Assembly: GCF_900103405.1 (NCBI RefSeq)
Contig: NZ_FNHX01000015.1
Span: 1 to 64,000 of the forward strand
From: Polaromonas sp. JS666
GTDB lineage: Bacteria > Pseudomonadota > Gammaproteobacteria > Burkholderiales > Burkholderiaceae_C
Reading direction: 5' to 3'
Length of the DNA: 64,000 nucleotides
Shown here piece after piece: positions 19,562-27,548 of this stretch (position 1 is the stretch's first letter; each line of letters begins with the position of its first letter). Position numbers and translations under genes: made by a program. Under the pieces are notes generated by a model. It searched no databases, was not told the DNA's origin, and worked only from the letters and a program-made list of their open reading frames with translations.

Positions 19562-21592
19562 TCAGCCCGGCGCGCCGGCGGGGCTGGTGGGATTGGCTTT
19601 GGGCGGCCGGCCGCGCAGCAGCTTTTCTTCGGCCATGGCCAGCGCTTCGGGCTTGCCTGACAGCACCAGCGTGTCGCCGCCTTCCAGCAGGGTTTCCGCC
19701 TGCGCGGCCACGGCCTTGCCGTTACTGCGGCGCAGGCTCACCACGCGCACGCCGCCGGCCTCCAGGGCCATCGCGCCCAGGGGCTTGCCGAGGGACTTGA
19801 TGCCCAGCGGCAGCGTGACATTGGACAGCCGCTCCTGCTCCAGCTCGTTGACCGTGTCGTCGTCGGCGCCGCGAAAGTAACCGCGCAGCAGGTTGTAGCG
19901 CGCATCGCGCTGGTCCTGCACCACGCGGATCACGCGGCGCATGGGCACGCCCACCAGCGCGAGGGCGTGGCTGGCGAGCATCAGGCTGCCTTCTATGGCT
20001 TCGGGCACGACCTCGGTGGCGCCGGCCGCCTGCAGCTTTTCCAGGTCGTGGTCGTCCACGGTGCGCACGATGACCGGCACCGTGGGCGCGTGGGCGCGCG
20101 TGTTGGCCAGCACCTTGAGGGCACTGGCGGTGTCCAGGTAGGTGATGACGACCGCGCTGGCGCGCGCCAGGCCCGCGGCCATCAGGGCCTGCAGGCGCAC
20201 CGCATCACCGAACACCACGGAGTCGCCCGCGGCGGCGGCCTGCCGCACGCGGTCGGGGTCCAGGTCCAGCGCCATGTACTGGATGCCTTCGCGCTCCAGC
20301 ATGTGGCCCAGGTTCTGGCCGCAGCGGCCGTAGCCGCAGATGATGACGTGTTTGTTGGCGTTGATGGACTTGCGCGCGATGGTGGTCATCTGCAGCGACT
20401 GCTGCAGCCATTCGCTGGAGACCAGCTTCATCACGATGCGGTTGCTGTACATGATGATGAAGGGCGTGGCGAGCATGGACAGCACCATGCTGGCCAGGAT
20501 GGGGTTCAGCAGGGCCGGCGGCACCAGGCGGTTTTGCTGGGCCAGCGTGAGCAGCACAAAACCGAATTCGCCGGCCTGCGCCAGATAGAGGCCGGTGCGC
20601 AGCGACACGCCGGCGGTCGCGCCCAGCGAGCGGGCCAGCGCCGTGACCAGCACCAGCTTGAAAAAGACGGGCAGCGTCATCAGCAGCAGCACCAGTGGCC
20701 AGCGTTCCAGCACCAGGCGCCAGTCCAGCAGCATGCCTATGCTGATGAAGAACAGGCCCAGCAGCACGTCGTGGAAAGGCCGGATGTCGGTCTCGACCTG
20801 GTGCTTGTACTCGGTTTCCGAGATCAGCATGCCGGCGATGAAGGCGCCCAGCGCCAGGCTCAGCCCGGCGCGCTCGGTCAGCCAGGCCAGCGCCAGCGTG
20901 ACCAGCAGCAGGTTCAGCACGAACAATTCTTCGCTCTTGCGCCGCGCCACGATGGTGAGCCACCAGCGCATGACACGTTGCCCACCGGTCAGCAGCAGGC
21001 CCACGAGGACGGTCGCCTTCACGCCGGCGACGGCCAGCGCCATGAGCAGCGCGTCGGCGGGTGCGCCCAGCGCCGGGATCAGCACCAGCAGCGGCACCAC
21101 GGCCAGATCCTGGAACAGCAGCACGCCCATGATGCGCTTGCCGTGCTCGGACTCCAGTTCGAGCCGCTCCGACAGCAGCTTGACGACGATGGCGGTGCTG
21201 CTCATGGCGATCGCGCCGGACAGCGCCAGCGCGGTCTGCCAGCCCATGGTCCACAGGCTGGGCGCCATGCTGGCCAGGAACAGCGAGCCCACGGTGGCCA
21301 GCACGATGGTGAGCGCCACCTGCAGCAGCCCCAGGCCGAACACGTGGCGCCGCATGGAGCGCAGCTTGGGCAGGTTGAATTCGAGCCCGATGACGAACAT
21401 CAGGAAGACCACGCCGAACTCGCCCAGGTGGCGGATGCCGTCCGAATTTTGCGCCAGCGCCAGCGCGTTGGGGCCTATGATCACGCCCACCGCCAGGTAG
21501 CCCAGCATGGGCGGCAGCTTGAGCGAGCGGCACGCAACCACACCCAACACCGCGGCCAGCAGGTACAGCAGGGTCAGTTCAAGCGCGCTCAT
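19562..21592 (-). CDS. CPA2 family K+/H+ antiporter with RCK domains
   Basis: The 676-residue protein is a KefB/KefC/YbaL-type monovalent cation:proton antiporter. About twelve membrane helices fill residues 1-390 (start [28 protein letters not shown] helix; CPA2 motif [15 protein letters not shown]). An RCK_N domain follows with the Rossmann motif [12 protein letters not shown], and an RCK_C (TrkA-C) domain ([13 protein letters not shown]...) closes the protein. No KefF/KefG-like ancillary gene is adjacent. It is divergent from kdsD with a 65-bp gap. Confidence 0.92.
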   Translation of the reverse strand: MSALELTLLYLLAAVLGVVACRSLKLPPMLGYLAVGVIIGPNALALAQNSDGIRHLGEFGVVFLMFVIGLEFNLPKLRSMRRHVFGLGLLQVALTIVLATVGSLFLASMAPSLWTMGWQTALALSGAIAMSSTAIVVKLLSERLELESEHGKRIMGVLLFQDLAVVPLLVLIPALGAPADALLMALAVAGVKATVLVGLLLTGGQRVMRWWLTIVARRKSEELFVLNLLLVTLALAWLTERAGLSLALGAFIAGMLISETEYKHQVETDIRPFHDVLLGLFFISIGMLLDWRLVLERWPLVLLLMTLPVFFKLVLVTALARSLGATAGVSLRTGLYLAQAGEFGFVLLTLAQQNRLVPPALLNPILASMVLSMLATPFIIMYSNRIVMKLVSSEWLQQSLQMTTIARKSINANKHVIICGYGRCGQNLGHMLEREGIQYMALDLDPDRVRQAAAAGDSVVFGDAVRLQALMAAGLARASAVVITYLDTASALKVLANTRAHAPTVPVIVRTVDDHDLEKLQAAGATEVVPEAIEGSLMLASHALALVGVPMRRVIRVVQDQRDARYNLLRGYFRGADDDTVNELEQERLSNVTLPLGIKSLGKPLGAMALEAGGVRVVSLRRSNGKAVAAQAETLLEGGDTLVLSGKPEALAMAEEKLLRGRPPKANPTSPAGAPG

Positions 21593-21657
21593 GCGCCGAT
21601 GGTAGCCGAGGAAACCGCGCCGGCATGGGCCTTTGTGCGCCTCTATAGAATGCAGCC

Positions 21658-22650
21658 ATGAGCGCAGACCCCGTGAAACTGGATGCCGAGCAGGTGCTGA
21701 ACCTGGCCCGCAAGACCTTTGAGATAGAAGCCGCCGCCGTGCTGGGTCTGGCGCAGCGCCTGGGTGGCGAGTTTGCCCAGGCGGTGGAGCTGGTGCTGGC
21801 CTGCCGGGGCCGCGTGGTGGTCATGGGCATGGGCAAAAGCGGCCACATAGGCCGCAAGATCGCGGCCACGCTGGCCTCCACAGGCACCCCCGCCATGTTT
21901 GTGCACCCGGCAGAAGCCAGCCATGGCGACCTGGGCATGATCACCGGCCAGGACGTGGTGCTGGCGATTTCCAACAGCGGCGAAAGCGAGGAGCTCACGG
22001 TCATCCTGCCGGTGCTGAGCCGCCAGGGCGTGCCCATGATCGCCATCACCGGCGGCGCCCAGTCCGCGCTGGCGCGTCATGCGCGTGTCACGCTCGACAG
22101 CAGTGTCGCGCTGGAGGCCTGCCCGCTCAACCTGGCACCCACGGCCAGCACCACCGCGCAGCTCGCCATGGGGGATGCGCTGGCCGTCGCGCTACTTGAC
22201 GTGCGTGGCTTTCGGGAAGAAGACTTTGCCCGCTCGCACCCTGGCGGCGCGCTGGGCCGCAAGCTGCTCACGCATGTCAGCGATGTGATGCGCAGCGGCG
22301 ACGCCGTGCCGCAGGTGCAGGCCGACACCGGTTTTAGCGACCTGATGCGCGAGATGAGCGCCAAGGGGCTGGGCGCCTCCGCGGTGGTCGACGGCGCGCG
22401 GCGCGTGCTCGGGATTTTTACCGACGGCGACTTGCGCCGCCTGGTCGAAAAAGGCGTGGACCTGCGCAGCAGCAAGGCCGGCGACGTGATGCATGCCAAC
22501 CCGCGCACCGTGCGGGCGGATTCGCTGGCCGTGGAGGCGGCCGCGCTGATGGAGCAATACCGCATCACCAGCGTGCTGGTGGTCGACGAAGCCGGCGTGC
22601 TGTGCGGCGCGCTCAATTCCAACGACCTGATGCGGGCCAAGGTCATCTGA
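21658..22650 (+). CDS. kdsD: D-arabinose 5-phosphate isomerase KdsD
   Basis: The 330-residue enzyme interconverts ribulose 5-phosphate and arabinose 5-phosphate, the first committed step toward Kdo of LPS. It has a SIS domain (GRVVVMGMGKSGHIGRKIAATLASTG and ISNSGESEEL) and two C-terminal CBS domains starting near VSDVMRSGDAVP and AGDVMHANPRTV. Length matches the KpsF/GutQ family. It is 10 bp upstream of kdsC, forming a Kdo-LptC operon. Confidence 0.96.
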   Translation: MSADPVKLDAEQVLNLARKTFEIEAAAVLGLAQRLGGEFAQAVELVLACRGRVVVMGMGKSGHIGRKIAATLASTGTPAMFVHPAEASHGDLGMITGQDVVLAISNSGESEELTVILPVLSRQGVPMIAITGGAQSALARHARVTLDSSVALEACPLNLAPTASTTAQLAMGDALAVALLDVRGFREEDFARSHPGGALGRKLLTHVSDVMRSGDAVPQVQADTGFSDLMREMSAKGLGASAVVDGARRVLGIFTDGDLRRLVEKGVDLRSSKAGDVMHANPRTVRADSLAVEAAALMEQYRITSVLVVDEAGVLCGALNSNDLMRAKVI

Positions 22651-22660
22651 TGGTGTTTTC

Positions 22661-23284
22661 ATGCCCTCTTTGACGCCACCCATGTTGCAGCCCGTCCCCG
22701 CCCTGAACTTTGCTCCCGAGCTGCTGCTCCGCGCCCAAGGCGTCAAGGTGGCGTTTTTCGACGTGGACGGCGTGCTGACCGACGGCGGCCTGTATTTTTC
22801 CGAATACCCCGACGGCCATGCCCTGGCCCGGGCCGGCGGCGGCTACCGCGCCTCAGGTGAAATCATCAAGCGCTTCAACACCCTGGACGGCCACGGCCTG
22901 AAGCTGCTGCAGCGCGCCGGCATCACCCCCGTGGTGATCACCGGTCGGGACAGCGATGTGCTGCGCGCGCGCCTGCAGGCGCTCGGCATTACGCATGCGC
23001 ATTTCGGCACGGAAGACAAGCGCCCCGCAGCCGAGACCACCCTGCAGGCGCTGGGCCTGGACTGGGCCGCGGCCGCCGCCATGGGCGACGACTGGCCGGA
23101 CCTGCCTGTGATGTCCCGGGCGGCGCTCAGTTGCGCGCCTTCCAATGCGCACCTCGAAGTCCGGGTACAAGCCCACCATGTCACGCAGGCGCCTGGCGGC
23201 CATGGTGCGGCGCGCGAGTTCTGCGATTTGCTGCTTGTCGCCTGCGGGCGCTATGCGGAGTTGCTGCAGGAATACCGCCTATGA
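22661..23284 (+). CDS. kdsC: Kdo-8-phosphate phosphatase KdsC
   Basis: The 207-residue HAD enzyme dephosphorylates Kdo-8-phosphate. The nucleophile motif is FFDVDGVLTDGGLYF, followed by the KdsC-typical FNTLDGHGLKLLQRAGI, TGRDSDVLRARLQALGI and GDDWPDLPVM (motif IV). Length is slightly above the usual 180 because of an insertion SEYPDGHALARAGGGYRA after motif I. The stop overlaps the lptC start by 4 bp. An alternative start is the ATG at 22682. Confidence 0.94.
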   Translation: MPSLTPPMLQPVPALNFAPELLLRAQGVKVAFFDVDGVLTDGGLYFSEYPDGHALARAGGGYRASGEIIKRFNTLDGHGLKLLQRAGITPVVITGRDSDVLRARLQALGITHAHFGTEDKRPAAETTLQALGLDWAAAAAMGDDWPDLPVMSRAALSCAPSNAHLEVRVQAHHVTQAPGGHGAAREFCDLLLVACGRYAELLQEYRL

Positions 23285-24036
23285 CGACCGCGACGCAGGG
23301 CCAGGATGCTGGCCGCGCTGGCACGCCCTCCCCGCTCAAGAGGGCATGGCGCGGCGTTTTGCGCGTGTGGGACAGCATGTCCATCTACATGCCCTTGCTG
23401 ATGATGGGCGCGCTGGCGCTAGGCACCTACTGGCTGGTGCGCAATACGCCCATCTTCAGCACAACCGAGGTGGCCCGGGAAGCAAGCCACGACATCGACT
23501 ATTTCATGCGCAAGTTCACCGTCAAGACCTTTGACGAAAACGGGCAGCTCAAGAGCGAGATCTACGGCATAGAGGCCCGGCATTTCCCCGACACCGACAT
23601 CCTCGAGATCGACCAGGCGCGCATCCGCAGCATCCGCCCCGACGGCCGTGTGACCACCGCCACGGCGAATCGGGCTTATTCCAACGGCGACGGCTCGGAA
23701 GTGCAACTGACCGGCAACGCGCGGGTGATCAGGGATGCCAGCAAGGACGCCAGCGGCAAGGAAACACCGCGCATGGAGTTTCGCGGGGAGTTCCTGCATG
23801 CCTTCCTGAACGACGAGCGCGTGAAGTCCCACAAGCCCGTGCTGCTGATTCGCGGCACCGACCAGTTTGTCGGCGACACCTTCGCTTATGACAACCTGGA
23901 CCAGGTGGCGAACCTCAATGGCCGGGTCCACGGTATTCTGGTGCCCCGCTCCGCCGCCAGCGCCGCCGGTCTTCCCACATTGACCTTGCCGGCGGCACCG
24001 GCGCCGACAAGCCCCGCCAAACCGGTTACGCCCTAG
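23281..24036 (+). CDS. lptC: LPS export protein LptC
   Basis: The 251-residue bitopic inner-membrane protein links the LptBFG pump to periplasmic LptA. One N-terminal membrane helix (IYMPLLMMGALALGTYWLV) precedes the LptC/OstA-like beta-jellyroll (VKTFDENGQLKSEIYGIEARHFPDTD, LTGNARVIRD). The C-terminus has an Ala/Pro-rich extension. The ATG at 23281 overlaps the kdsC stop. The expected lptA-lptB-rpoN genes do not follow; a short-chain dehydrogenase gene does. Confidence 0.93.
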   Translation: MTTATQGQDAGRAGTPSPLKRAWRGVLRVWDSMSIYMPLLMMGALALGTYWLVRNTPIFSTTEVAREASHDIDYFMRKFTVKTFDENGQLKSEIYGIEARHFPDTDILEIDQARIRSIRPDGRVTTATANRAYSNGDGSEVQLTGNARVIRDASKDASGKETPRMEFRGEFLHAFLNDERVKSHKPVLLIRGTDQFVGDTFAYDNLDQVANLNGRVHGILVPRSAASAAGLPTLTLPAAPAPTSPAKPVTP

Positions 24037-24061
24037 CGACCGACTTTTTCAACGGCCACCC

Positions 24062-24838
24062 ATGTCCAGACTCGTATTCATCACCGGCGCGTCCAGCGGC
24101 ATAGGCCAGGCGCTGGCCATGCGTTTTTATTCGGCGGGCTACCGGCTGGCGCTGGCCGCGCGCCGCACGGCCGAGGTCCAGGCCTGGGCCTCGGCCAACA
24201 GCCTCAGCGCGGGCCGCTACCAGGTCTACAGCGCCGATGTGGCCGATACCGACAGCATCGTCGCGGCCGGCCTGGCCTGTGTCGCGGCGCAGGGCGTGCC
24301 CGACGTCGTGATCGCCAACGCCGGCATCAGCATAGGCATGGACACCGCGGTGCGGTCGGACCTGGACGTGATGGCGCAGACCTTTGCGACCAACAACATC
24401 GGCGTGGCCGCGACCTTCCACCCCTTCATCGCCGGCATGGTGACGCGCGGCACCGGCACTCTGGTGGGCATAGGCAGCGTGGCCGGCATACGCGGCCTGC
24501 CTGGCCACGGCGCCTACTGCGCCAGCAAGGCGGCGGTCATCGCGTACTGCGAAAGCCTGCGCGGCGAGCTGCGTACCAGCGGCGTGAAAGTGGTGACCAT
24601 CTGCCCCGGGTACATCGATACGCCGCTGACCCGCGAGAACCGCTACCCCATGCCTTTTTTGATGAAGGTGGAGGCGTTTGCCGACAAGGCGTTCGGAGCC
24701 ATTCATGCCGGGCATAGCTATCGCGTGATTCCCTGGCAGATGGGCGTGGTGGCCAAGCTGCTGCGCCTGTTGCCCAACGCGCTGTTTGACAAGGCCTTGT
24801 CCGGGCGTGCGCGCAAGCATCGCCAGGGTGAGCGCTGA
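24062..24838 (+). CDS. Short-chain dehydrogenase/reductase
   Basis: The 258-residue SDR has the cofactor motif TGASSGIGQALA, the NAG motif (VIANAGISIG), the catalytic Ser in GSVAG, and YCASK (Tyr and Lys of the triad), followed by CPGYIDTPLT. The Arg after the first beta strand (AARRTAE) favours NADP(H). Substrate is unknown. It follows lptC by 25 bp on the same strand and is closed by a strong terminator. Confidence 0.92.
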   Translation: MSRLVFITGASSGIGQALAMRFYSAGYRLALAARRTAEVQAWASANSLSAGRYQVYSADVADTDSIVAAGLACVAAQGVPDVVIANAGISIGMDTAVRSDLDVMAQTFATNNIGVAATFHPFIAGMVTRGTGTLVGIGSVAGIRGLPGHGAYCASKAAVIAYCESLRGELRTSGVKVVTICPGYIDTPLTRENRYPMPFLMKVEAFADKAFGAIHAGHSYRVIPWQMGVVAKLLRLLPNALFDKALSGRARKHRQGER

Positions 24839-24878
24839 CCCTTCGCTTTTTAGCTTTTTATTGATGGGGCTGAAAAGC

Positions 24879-24914
24879 AAAAAGGCTTCAAAACCGAAGT
24901 CTTGAAGCCTTTTT
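24879..24914. terminator. Bidirectional intrinsic terminator
   Basis: A perfect 13-bp inverted repeat AAAAAGGCTTCAA (24879-24891) / 24902-24914 with a 10-nt loop gives A and T runs at both ends. It separates the rightward SDR gene from the leftward RNA-binding protein gene and can serve both. Confidence 0.92.
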
Positions 24915-24957
24915 AGCGCTCTTCAGCCGGGGCTGAAGAAGAGGGGGTTAGCAGGGC

Positions 24958-25410
24958 TTAGTAGCCGCCGCGTCCGCCACCACCACCACCGCCGCCGGAA
25001 CGGCCACCGCCGCTACCGCCGCCGCCGTAGGGGCTGCGGAAACCGCCGTCGCTGCCGCCGCCGCCAGAGCGGCCACCGCCGCCGTAACCGCCGCCGCCGC
25101 CGCCACCACCGTAGCCGCCACCACCGCCGCCGCCGAAGCCGCCGCTACGTGGGGGACGCGCTTCCATCGGACGTGCTTCGTTCACGACGACGCTGCGGCC
25201 GCCCAGAGGCTGGCCGTTCATGCCGTTGATGGCTGCCTGGGCTTCTGCATCGCTGCCCATTTCGACAAAGCCAAAGCCCTTGGAGCGACCGGTGTCGCGT
25301 TCCATCATGACTTTAGCGCTGGTGACAGCGCCGAATTGGCCAAAAGATTGTTGCAGGTCTTCGTCACGCACCGAGTAAGGGAGGTTGCCGACGTATAGTT
25401 TGTTGCCCAT
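24958..25410 (-). CDS. RRM RNA-binding protein with glycine-rich tail
   Basis: The 150-residue protein has one RNA recognition motif in residues 1-80 with RNP2 KLYVGNLPY and RNP1 KGFGFVEM. A Gly-rich tail with interspersed Arg, Tyr and Ser (RGG-like) fills roughly residues 88-150. This layout matches the small glycine-rich RNA-binding proteins of cyanobacteria and betaproteobacteria, which are often cold-inducible. AGAGGAG precedes the ATG at 25410. A good promoter lies about 130 bp upstream, giving a long leader of the kind seen in cold-shock genes. Confidence 0.93.
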   Translation of the reverse strand: MGNKLYVGNLPYSVRDEDLQQSFGQFGAVTSAKVMMERDTGRSKGFGFVEMGSDAEAQAAINGMNGQPLGGRSVVVNEARPMEARPPRSGGFGGGGGGGYGGGGGGGGYGGGGRSGGGGSDGGFRSPYGGGGSGGGRSGGGGGGGGRGGY

Positions 25411-25543
25411 GAAGGGACTCCTCTAAAACACAAAAACAAAAGCGATGGGGTCCCGAAAGCACAACAAATCTTGATACGTACCGCTGTAGCGCGCGAAACT
25501 GACCGATCACCTAACGTGTGCGAATGCTGACACTCGCACCGGC

Positions 25544-25572
25544 ATATTATGCTTCACTTACCCAAAACACAA
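25544..25572 (-). promoter_or_regulatory. Sigma70 promoter of the RNA-binding protein gene
   Basis: On the minus strand TTGTGT (25572-25567) and TAATAT (25549-25544) are separated by exactly 17 bp. Transcription would begin near 25537 and leave a leader of about 127 nt. This is a strong match to the housekeeping consensus at -10. Confidence 0.65.
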
Positions 25573-25999
25573 TCCACTAGCGTTACTACCTAGGCGGCCC
25601 CAGCCCGCATGAACAGGGGCTTTGCGGCCTGATGGGCAGGCGGCCAACGGCAGCTTGTGGTGGCAAGCCAGGCGCGGATCAAATGAGGCATAAAGACTTC
25701 CATGCCTTGCTCGCCTGATAAAAGCCTGATTTCCATGCCTTTGTTCTAAAAATCAAACCGTCATTGATCCGTAAGCTAAGTTAGTGCCTACATTAAAAAT
25801 CAGGCGCTCTAAAAACCTGTAAAAGCAAGGTTTTTGAGGCCAGCCCGGCTTACAACCGGGCGCACCCCGTGTGGACCTTGCCGAAGCGCAAGGCCTGTGC
25901 CGCGCTGGCCACGCATTTTGTTCCAACTATTGGGAAATAGTTACACAAAATTGCATCCACGAAGAATGCTTTTTCGGCATTTCGCGCGGCGGAAAGGCC
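25573..25999. other. Gene-free stretch between RNA-binding protein and anti-sigma genes
   Basis: This is the central part of a 589-bp gap. Apart from the promoter on its left edge, it holds a terminator-like hairpin (25811-25835) and a small CCCGG...CCGGG dyad near 25845-25861. It is AT-richer than coding DNA. No convincing ORF, tRNA or known small RNA was recognised. Short plus-strand frames at 25834-26145 are antisense to the anti-sigma gene. Confidence 0.5.
25811..25835 (-). terminator. Hairpin with A/T flanks after the sigma operon
   Basis: AAAAACCT (25811-25818) pairs perfectly with AGGTTTTT (25828-25835) around a 9-nt loop, extended by CTC/GAG with one bulged base. It lies 165 bp past the end of the anti-sigma gene on the minus strand and could end that transcript. 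Confidence 0.45.
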
Positions 26000-26248
26000 T
26001 TATTTCGATGGATTGCCTTCAGCCTGCCCCACTGCGTCCGCGGCGTCGCCGGAATAGTGGCGCCAGCGCTTCATCGCGGCGCGCAGGGTCAGGACCTGGT
26101 TCTCGAACTTGGGGCAGGCGCCGCAGGCCATCAGGTGCAGTTTGAGCGCGACGTGGTCCGGCAGGCTGAGCGCGCGGTCCTCTCGCGCGATCAGCAGCGC
26201 CGCGGCCTCCCGGCAGGTGCGTCGTAACAGGGTGATTTTGGGTTTCAC
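26000..26248 (-). CDS. Zinc-finger anti-sigma factor (ZAS-like)
   Basis: The 82-residue protein has the compact HxxxCxxC element of zinc-binding anti-sigma factors (HLMACGACPKF, about residues 38-48) preceded by an Arg/Leu-rich helix (CREAAALLIAREDRALS). No membrane helix follows, so it would be a soluble ZAS. It starts 18 bp after the ECF sigma gene on the same strand, the usual sigma/anti-sigma arrangement. The signal is unknown; zinc/thiol redox control is typical of the family. Confidence 0.82.
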   Translation of the reverse strand: MKPKITLLRRTCREAAALLIAREDRALSLPDHVALKLHLMACGACPKFENQVLTLRAAMKRWRHYSGDAADAVGQAEGNPSK

Positions 26249-26266
26249 GTCAGGGGCGCCGGGCGA

Positions 26267-26833
26267 TCAGGTGCTGGGTTTGCCGAACCAGTGGATATTC
26301 AGGCACTCCTGCAGGCGCAGGCGGGCCCGGTGCAACTGGACATACAGGTTGGTCGGCGTCAGCGAGAGTTCCTTACAGACTTCCTGCGAAGAAAGCTCCA
26401 GCCATTCTCGCATCAGGAACAGCCGGCCCAGCGCCGGCGGCAGGCGCTCCATGCAGGCGTCCAGCACCTGGAAGAACTGCGTTTGCTGCAAGGTCTGGTC
26501 GGGGTTGCCCCAGTCGTTGGGCGTCTCCGTAAAGTGGCCGTCGGCCTTGAAGGACAGGCGGTCCAGCTCGTCTCCTTCCTCGTCGGCCTGCGCATCGGGC
26601 ACGGCCACCAGCCGGGCATTGCTGCGGATCAGGTCTATGACCTTGTGCTTGAGGATGCCGACCAGCCAGGTCTTGAGCTGTGATCGGTTGCCGAAGGACT
26701 GGGGCTTGGACAGGGCCGCAAGCAGGGTTTCCGACACCGCGTCTTCCGCCCATTCGTCATTGCGCAGCTGCAGGCGCGCAAAACGAAGGAGGTAGAGCCG
26801 GTGCTCAACCAGCTGCTCTTCAAAAGTAGGCAT
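26267..26833 (-). CDS. ECF-type RNA polymerase sigma factor
   Basis: The 188-residue protein has region 2 (LLRFARLQLRNDEWAEDAVSETLLAAL, then FGNRSQLKTWLVGILKHKVIDLIR) and region 4 (LPPALGRLFLMREWLELSSQEVCKELSLTPTNLYVQLHRARLRL), separated by an acidic linker. It lacks regions 1 and 3, as in ECF sigma factors. The anti-sigma gene directly follows and would hold it inactive. Target promoters are not visible here; its own promoter would be right of 26833. Confidence 0.92.
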   Translation of the reverse strand: MPTFEEQLVEHRLYLLRFARLQLRNDEWAEDAVSETLLAALSKPQSFGNRSQLKTWLVGILKHKVIDLIRSNARLVAVPDAQADEEGDELDRLSFKADGHFTETPNDWGNPDQTLQQTQFFQVLDACMERLPPALGRLFLMREWLELSSQEVCKELSLTPTNLYVQLHRARLRLQECLNIHWFGKPST

Positions 26834-27026
26834 GGCCGGAAGTCTAGCGGCAGGCGGGCGCGGCCGCTACCGATAGAAAATAATACAGCCTGCCGAAGCT
26901 GAGCAATTCTTGCCGGGCCTGCCATAGGCGTCTGGTGGGCGCCACTTTTTACCCACGATCGGCCATACCAAAAAGTGGCATGGGGGTGCCGCCACTGGAT
27001 TGACGGCAGGCGGTATGCTGCGGCAC

Positions 27027-27485
27027 ATGAACCCACCCGAGCCGGCCTTGCCATCTATGAGCAGCTTCGAGATTTACACTCCGACAGCGGAGGAGGTGCG
27101 CTCAAGCGAACTGGGCGGTCGTATTCGACAGTTCAACTATCGATATGTTGGCGAATACGGAGAAGTACAGCCTGTTTGGCTCAGCGCAAAGGACAGCGAT
27201 AGCCGCCTGGTTGGCGGGGTCCGTGGATTTGTGTTTCCGAATTGGTTCCGAATCGATATTCTCTTTGTGGACGAGGCGGTGAGGCGGGCGGGCCTGGGCA
27301 GCAAACTTCTTGCGGCTGCGGAGAAGAATGCGCAAGCGCTGGGCGCGAGAAATGCGGCTCTCGAAACCTTTGAATGGCAGGCGCGTGATTTTTACATCAA
27401 GCAGGGCTACGAAGAGTTTGCGCGCATCGACGGCTACGTCAAAGGCTTCTACCTGGCCCACATGAAGAAGTCGTTGCAACCCTAG
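27027..27485 (+). CDS. GNAT family N-acetyltransferase
   Basis: The 152-residue protein has GNAT motif A (VDEAVRRAGLGSKLLAAAEKNA, with RRAGLGS as acetyl-CoA pyrophosphate loop) and the motif B region WQARDFYIKQGYEEFARIDGY. The acceptor is unknown. The start is uncertain: ATG at 27027 or at 27057 are both possible and neither has a clear ribosome site; the shorter form MSSFEIYTP begins at the first structured part. It is followed 63 bp later by the acyl-CoA thioesterase-like gene. Confidence 0.85.
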   Translation: MNPPEPALPSMSSFEIYTPTAEEVRSSELGGRIRQFNYRYVGEYGEVQPVWLSAKDSDSRLVGGVRGFVFPNWFRIDILFVDEAVRRAGLGSKLLAAAEKNAQALGARNAALETFEWQARDFYIKQGYEEFARIDGYVKGFYLAHMKKSLQP

Positions 27486-27548
27486 GGATGTGACCGCAGT
27501 TCACAATAGTATGCGCGCGTAGACCGTCAGGCCAACAACAATCGCTCA

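Noticed and set aside
19967-21661. 564-codon plus-strand frame antisense to the antiporter gene
   Set aside because: The translation is Gln/His/Arg-rich low complexity, a typical shadow of a GC-rich membrane-protein gene.
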